Made by a program: the position numbers and the translations under genes. From CAYWMD01 sp964458575 (GTDB lineage Bacteria > Verrucomicrobiota > Verrucomicrobiia > Limisphaerales > JADLHS01), in assembly GCA_964458575.1 (NCBI GenBank), contig CAYWMD010000108.1, positions 1-5,031 of the forward strand: a stretch of 5,031 nt of DNA, read 5' to 3'. The stretch's first letter is position 1, and each line of letters begins with the position of its first letter. Positions 1 to 5,031 of this stretch are shown one piece after another. Under the pieces are notes generated by a model. That model was not told the DNA's origin, searched no databases, and was given only the letters and a program-made list of their open reading frames with translations.

Positions 1-54
1 GGCCGAGAAATCGTCCATCTCGTTGTTCATCACCACGCCCGTGCCTGGTATCAC
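1..54 (-). pseudogene. Gamma-glutamyltranspeptidase small-subunit fragment (partial)
   Basis: Reading the minus strand with codons ending at base 1 gives VIPGTGVVMNNEMDDFSA, which closely matches the gamma-glutamyltranspeptidase segment around the (V/I)PGTG..LNNEMDDFS motif. In the family this segment lies in the small subunit, some 20-40 residues after the catalytic threonine, and its NNxMDDF residues line the glutamate-binding pocket. The enzyme cleaves and transfers the gamma-glutamyl group of glutathione and related peptides, usually in the periplasm. Here the upstream part of the enzyme is absent: immediately upstream the sequence belongs to a DUF2071 gene in another frame, so the whole large subunit and the nucleophilic threonine are missing at this locus. 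The fragment continues leftward out of the window. No start codon or ribosome binding site precedes it except internal ATGs. It is therefore either a decayed remnant or the product of an assembly join. The family call rests on one short but very characteristic motif. Confidence 0.68.
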
Positions 55-152
55 GCCGGCAACAGTTGCGCGATCACGTCCGGTTTCGCGCGAAAGTTGA
101 CGAGAATCCGCCGTGCCATCACAGCACGAACCGCAGGTCGGAGCGCGTTCAT
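51..152 (-). pseudogene. DUF2071 (YqjF-like) protein, 5' fragment, truncated after 33 codons
   Basis: The frame opens with ATG at 152-150, overlapping the TGA of the preceding membrane-protein gene as ATGA, and has a strong Shine-Dalgarno sequence (GGGAGG on the minus strand, 164-159) about six bases upstream. This arrangement marks a translationally coupled gene start; a second in-frame ATG lies at 119. The peptide contains ILVNFRAKPDVIAQLLPA, which matches the N-terminal signature of DUF2071/YqjF proteins (LVNFR.dPe.l..lLPapf.P), a family of unknown function with an acetoacetate-decarboxylase-like fold and a usual length of roughly 200-250 residues. The match ends at LLPA, and a TGA follows at once at 53-51, so over 80 percent of the gene is missing. 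The next bases encode part of an unrelated enzyme. Start and family are fairly secure; whether the truncation exists in the organism or only in the assembly cannot be decided from the sequence. Confidence 0.66.
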
Positions 153-565
153 GGCGCACCTCCCGACAAAGCAACCCAACCGTAAATCACCGGCAGAAGA
201 AAGAATACGATGTTGGTTGCGTGGTAGCCGATCCTCCGGACTGGGCTGGTCAGATATGGACTTACATCAAACACAAAAGCAGCAACGCACAATCGAACGG
301 TCCAGAACACAGCCAGGAATCCGCAAACCGCGCGGGCCAACGCAGTGCCCGAGGCCAGCTCCGTTGCGAGAAAAAAACTCAACGTGCCAAAACTCACGAG
401 GAACAGCGCGATGAAGCCGTAATAGACCCAAAACAGCCGATGGATGAATGGCGGCAGCGCTGCGACATGGGAACGGAGTTTCACCGTGCGCGGCATCATC
501 GCTCCGGCAGCGATCAAGCCGAAGTGCATCAGTCCGGCAAGCTGGAGGGCAGTGACGAGTTTCAT
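149..565 (-). CDS. Small four-helix integral membrane protein, unknown function
   Basis: This 138-residue protein is very hydrophobic and shows four likely membrane helices at about residues 4-24, 45-68, 76-98 and 111-133. The loop between the first two helices carries basic residues (PRTVKLRSH), and the loop before the last helix carries another basic patch (SPVRR). I recognise no catalytic motif. From memory, similar proteins of this length occur beside DCC-domain or acyltransferase genes in Verrucomicrobiota-like genomes, but I know of no assigned function. The start is well supported: ATG at 565-563 lies 14 bases after the stop of the acyltransferase gene, with AAAGGA (minus strand, 577-572) six bases upstream. 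Its stop overlaps the start of the DUF2071 gene. The tight spacing on both sides implies co-translation, and a helper or partner of the membrane acyltransferase is the simplest guess, unproven. Confidence 0.8.
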   Translation of the reverse strand: MKLVTALQLAGLMHFGLIAAGAMMPRTVKLRSHVAALPPFIHRLFWVYYGFIALFLVSFGTLSFFLATELASGTALARAVCGFLAVFWTVRLCVAAFVFDVSPYLTSPVRRIGYHATNIVFFLLPVIYGWVALSGGAP

Positions 566-579
566 AGTGTGTCCTTTGG

Positions 580-1851
580 TTAGGGGTTATTGAGAAAGTT
601 CAGAAACGGGCCCATCACGTCGCGAGTGAAGGCAGGATGAAAAAGCCAGTAAAGCGGCCCGCCGGTAAAACCAACAACGAACAGCCAGCCTTTGAACCCC
701 TCACCAAGCCCACACTTTCGACCAATGCGGCTGCGCTCAACGGCCACACCCACGCCTTGCAGCGCAAAATAAAACGTAGGCAAGCCAAACCCGGCGCCCG
801 CCGGCAACGAAATCACCAACTCATGGGCGATCCCCGAAATTACAAACACCAGAAAACCAGCCACGGGCAACCCCATCCGCCGCGCCAACGGGAGCAACAC
901 CAATCTTCTCGCAGGAATGCTGAACGCCGTGTTCCAGCGTGCGCCCCAAAACTCCGCGAGCGAGGTTGAACGCAAAGGCACGTTCATGATCGGTTCGGCA
1001 TTCGCCCCAAAATGTCGGCAAAACACCGCAAGCAGGCGAATCACGCCAAAGTGCATGACAAGGATGATCCCCAGCATCCCCACCCACGCCCCTGCGGCGT
1101 GCTTCGGCAACAACTGCGGGGCAACAAACCAGATGAGGGTGGCTCCGAACAAGATCACAGCGAAAGTTCGCAGCCATTCAGCGAGCACAGGCCGCTCTAC
1201 CGGTTTGTTGTCGGTAAGGAACGAGCGTCCGTCCAGGCCGGGCCATAACATGAACCAGGCCAAGGCTCGTCGGGCCGACGGACAAGCCCCGTACGTGATG
1301 GCATCCCGCCACGCCAACCATTTCAGTGCGAAGCCAAGACCAAAGGCCAGCGCCCACATCAATTGCCACGAAGAGCAACTCCAGCAAATCCAACCGGCTA
1401 GAACTGGAAAAACCGACGCGACCAACCAGTCCAAGCAGCCGACTCTTCCCCGCTGCTTGGTATCCACGGAACACGTGCCGCCCAAGCGATAGCGATTGCA
1501 CGCGAGCCAATCATAGGTAAATCGTCCACATTCGCGAAATCCTGGAATCAGTAGAACAACTCCCAGTAGCCACAGCCACCACACACTGCGGCATAGAGCA
1601 CCAAAGGCATCGGCGTTATGAAGCACTCGGCCATCCGCCATGAGCAGGTGCATTCGTGTGTCGAAGGCCGACTCCGGCACACCCAACCGTTCTGCGGCAC
1701 CCGGAGTTTGTAGCGGCAACCATTGAAACCCGCGTGATTCAAAGAGCCGGCCTGTCCGGTGTCGTCCCCTTACACACGGCTTACACGCGGCATCGTAAAA
1801 TATCCAACCGGCCGGCCGTCTGGCAGTATTATCTGTAAGTTCAGTATGCAC
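580..1851 (-). CDS. DCC thioredoxin-like domain fused to MBOAT (wax-synthase-type) membrane acyltransferase
   Basis: The 423-residue product has two parts. Residues 16 to about 125 resemble the DCC (DUF393) family: a YDAACKPC segment with a C23-x-x-C26 pair, a conserved MHLLMADGRVLHNADA stretch, and the terminal CNRYRLGGTC that closes that domain. DCC proteins are predicted thiol-disulfide oxidoreductases of thioredoxin fold. The rest (about 135-423) is a multi-pass membrane region with a WPGLDGRSF motif, an SLAEFWGARWN motif (296-307) and SGIAHEL with His343, the pattern of the MBOAT_2/wax-synthase-like acyltransferases, in which that histidine is the expected catalytic residue. These enzymes move an acyl group from acyl-CoA or a carrier to an alcohol in the membrane; the acceptor here is unknown. 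The start is GTG at 1851-1849; no ATG, GTG or TTG lies between it and the CxxC, and only a weak GAG-type binding site precedes it. The gene follows the regulator by 27 bases, in the same frame. Confidence 0.82.
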   Translation of the reverse strand: MHTELTDNTARRPAGWIFYDAACKPCVRGRHRTGRLFESRGFQWLPLQTPGAAERLGVPESAFDTRMHLLMADGRVLHNADAFGALCRSVWWLWLLGVVLLIPGFRECGRFTYDWLACNRYRLGGTCSVDTKQRGRVGCLDWLVASVFPVLAGWICWSCSSWQLMWALAFGLGFALKWLAWRDAITYGACPSARRALAWFMLWPGLDGRSFLTDNKPVERPVLAEWLRTFAVILFGATLIWFVAPQLLPKHAAGAWVGMLGIILVMHFGVIRLLAVFCRHFGANAEPIMNVPLRSTSLAEFWGARWNTAFSIPARRLVLLPLARRMGLPVAGFLVFVISGIAHELVISLPAGAGFGLPTFYFALQGVGVAVERSRIGRKCGLGEGFKGWLFVVGFTGGPLYWLFHPAFTRDVMGPFLNFLNNP

Positions 1852-1878
1852 AGAAAGTTGCTCGCAAAAAAAATCTAA
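1852..1878 (-). other. 27-bp spacer with T8 tract between regulator and acyltransferase genes
   Basis: The spacer equals nine codons, so the regulator and acyltransferase frames are in register and separated only by the TAA at 1881-1879. It holds eight consecutive T on the minus strand (A8 at 1866-1873 on the plus strand). No GC-rich stem precedes the T run, so it is not a convincing intrinsic terminator. The run sits just ahead of a GTG start lacking a good Shine-Dalgarno sequence, so it could affect initiation efficiency or allow polymerase slippage. Confidence 0.4.
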
Positions 1879-2412
1879 TTACCCACCGAGACCCAGCAGT
1901 TTAAAGACTTTGTCACCTAGTTTCACAAACTTGACCATGGCCGCCGTTGGCCATTGTCGGACCTGGAGATACCAGGCGGTCGTGGTTTCAAAGAAATTAT
2001 GCAGGTCGCGAAGCCTTTGCTCGGTGTATTCGTCGGTTTCCTTGTCCTTCTCGGCTTCCGCGATGCACTCGCGCAACATTCGCATGGTCGGGTCAATTTC
2101 GCGCTTCTTGCGTTCGTCCAGGACCACGCGGAACATTTCCCAGACGTCCTTCATGCTTTCGAAATGGTCACGCTTGTCGCCCAACACGTGAACGAGCTTC
2201 ACAATCCCCCACCCCTGCAATTCCTTTAGACTGGTGCTGACGTTTGAGCGGGCCACACTCAGCACCTGCACGATGTCATCGGCATTGAGCGGCTTGGGTG
2301 ACATGTAAAGCAACGCGTGGATCTGGGCCACCGTGCGGTTTATGCCCCAGCGCGTCCCCATTTCTCCCCAATGGAGGATGAACTTTTGCTGGACTGGACT
2401 CAGTTTTAACAT
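1879..2412 (-). CDS. GbsR/MarR-family transcriptional regulator
   Basis: This 177-residue protein matches the GbsR-like branch of the MarR superfamily (COG1510). The N-terminal part has the characteristic EMGTRWGINRTVAQIHALLY (residues 17-36), followed by a winged helix-turn-helix: PLNADDIVQVLSVARSNVST (41-60) as the recognition region, then SLKELQGWGIVKLVHVLGDKRDHF (61-84) as the wing. Residues 90-145 are highly charged and probably form a helical dimerisation region (ERKKREIDP, AEAEKDKETDEYTEQRL). No metal-binding cluster or ligand site is obvious. Members regulate adjacent operons, for example choline/glycine-betaine genes in Bacillus, but the ligand here is unknown. It is the first gene of the leftward operon and likely controls itself and the acyltransferase genes; the divergent ppdK promoter region is a second candidate target. 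The ATG at 2412-2410 has only a weak AATTGAAAC leader and no good Shine-Dalgarno sequence. The family assignment is confident, the target inferred. Confidence 0.85.
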   Translation of the reverse strand: MLKLSPVQQKFILHWGEMGTRWGINRTVAQIHALLYMSPKPLNADDIVQVLSVARSNVSTSLKELQGWGIVKLVHVLGDKRDHFESMKDVWEMFRVVLDERKKREIDPTMRMLRECIAEAEKDKETDEYTEQRLRDLHNFFETTTAWYLQVRQWPTAAMVKFVKLGDKVFKLLGLGG

Positions 2413-2436
2413 GTTTCAATTGTTTCTGTCTATTCG

Positions 2437-2465
2437 GAAATTACCGTGCTTGCCGCATCAGTCAA
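2437..2465 (-). promoter_or_regulatory. Possible sigma70-type promoter for the leftward regulator operon
   Basis: On the minus strand TTGACT (2465-2460) matches five of six bases of a -35 box. A weak AT-rich -10 candidate (TAATTT, 2443-2438) follows at 16 bp. It lies about 25 bp upstream of the regulator ATG and is the best candidate in the AT-richer part of the intergenic region. The -10 match is poor, so this is only suggestive. Confidence 0.3.
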
Positions 2466-2487
2466 ATCATTTTTCAGCTTTTCTTCG

Positions 2488-2553
2488 CGAACGACCGTGG
2501 ACACCACATTTTGGTTTTGATTCAGCCAAAATTGGTTTTCGCGGCTTCGTTCG
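2488..2553. promoter_or_regulatory. Nested inverted repeat in the divergent intergenic region (candidate operator)
   Basis: An inner perfect dyad, ATTTTGG (2508-2514) and CCAAAAT (2526-2532), is surrounded by an outer perfect dyad, CGAACGA (2488-2494) and TCGTTCG (2547-2553). The inner pair centres on 2520 and the outer on 2520.5. A direct repeat TTGGTTTT occurs at 2511-2518 and 2532-2539, 21 bp apart, about two helical turns. The element lies between the divergent regulator and ppdK genes and abuts a TTGACA hexamer. A binding site for the neighbouring MarR-type dimer is a reasonable guess. A chance arrangement cannot be excluded because the arms are only seven bases long. Confidence 0.4.
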
Positions 2554-2581
2554 TTGACACTCCCCTGCCCTTTGGTAGCCT
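2554..2581 (+). promoter_or_regulatory. Possible ppdK promoter
   Basis: A perfect -35 consensus TTGACA occurs at 2554-2559, directly after the outer arm of the inverted repeat. At 16 bp spacing TAGCCT (2576-2581) is a poor -10 box with three of six matches. A strong -35 with a weak -10 next to a dyad would suit a regulated promoter. Transcription would start near 2588, giving a leader of about 60 bases. The -10 weakness keeps confidence low. Confidence 0.35.
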
Positions 2582-2648
2582 CACGCACGATTTTCTACGG
2601 GGATGTCACCCGGAATAGTAACTGAACATGGAAGGCATTGATTGATTT

Positions 2649-5031
<2,383 letters not shown>

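Noticed and set aside
97..583. Plus-strand open frames of 105 and 156 codons at the left end
   Set aside because: They overlap the membrane-protein gene on the other strand, have no recognisable motif and are rich in Arg, Gln, Ser and His, typical of antisense shadows of hydrophobic genes.
917..1492. A 191-codon plus-strand open frame
   Set aside because: It lies opposite the acyltransferase gene, which has clear family motifs; its translation has no membrane, catalytic or fold signature.
1858..1881. Possible rho-independent terminator after the regulator (T8 run)
   Set aside because: No stable GC-rich hairpin precedes the T run in the transcribed direction, and the next gene starts 27 bases later.
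2497..2507. Small hairpin GTGG-ACA-CCAC in the intergenic region
   Set aside because: It is a four-base stem without a following T run and lies inside the larger dyad; it is too short to call on its own.
2628..2645. Upstream in-frame ATG for ppdK at 2628
   Set aside because: An in-frame TGA at 2643-2645 ends it after five codons, leaving 2649 as the start. A translated leader peptide is possible but unsupported.

Overview
The window looks like chromosomal DNA of a GC-rich, free-living or environmental bacterium. The pyruvate phosphate dikinase variant, the fused DCC/acyltransferase protein and its small membrane partner resemble what I recall from Verrucomicrobiota (perhaps also Planctomycetota). 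That assignment is an inference from protein flavour, not from a marker gene. No rRNA, tRNA, CRISPR array, insertion sequence or integrase is visible.

Layout. Two transcription units diverge from a 236-bp intergenic region (2413-2648). Leftward (minus strand) runs a compact operon: a GbsR/MarR-type regulator (1879-2412), a DCC thioredoxin-like domain fused to a membrane-bound O-acyltransferase of the wax-synthase type (580-1851), a four-helix membrane protein of unknown function (149-565), and the 5' end of a DUF2071 (YqjF-like) gene that starts inside the stop codon of the gene before it (ATGA overlap, 152). Rightward (plus strand) runs ppdK, pyruvate phosphate dikinase, from 2649 through the window end. 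It has 794 codons here and lacks roughly the last 110.

The oddest spot is the left edge. The DUF2071 frame is well conserved for 33 codons and then stops at 51-53, exactly where its family should continue. The remaining 50 or so bases encode, in another frame on the same strand, a clear piece of the small subunit of gamma-glutamyltranspeptidase. Two unrelated protein families therefore meet within about 10 bp. This is either a real deletion/recombination scar that broke both genes or a chimeric assembly join.

How the genes may work together. The leftward operon pairs a predicted cytoplasmic regulator with a predicted redox-motif-bearing membrane acyltransferase and a small membrane partner, which suggests a regulated membrane lipid or acyl-ester modification unit; its substrate is unknown. 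PPDK interconverts pyruvate and phosphoenolpyruvate and is probably a separate, well-expressed central-metabolism gene. The shared intergenic region holds a nested inverted repeat beside a TTGACA hexamer, a plausible control site for one or both directions.
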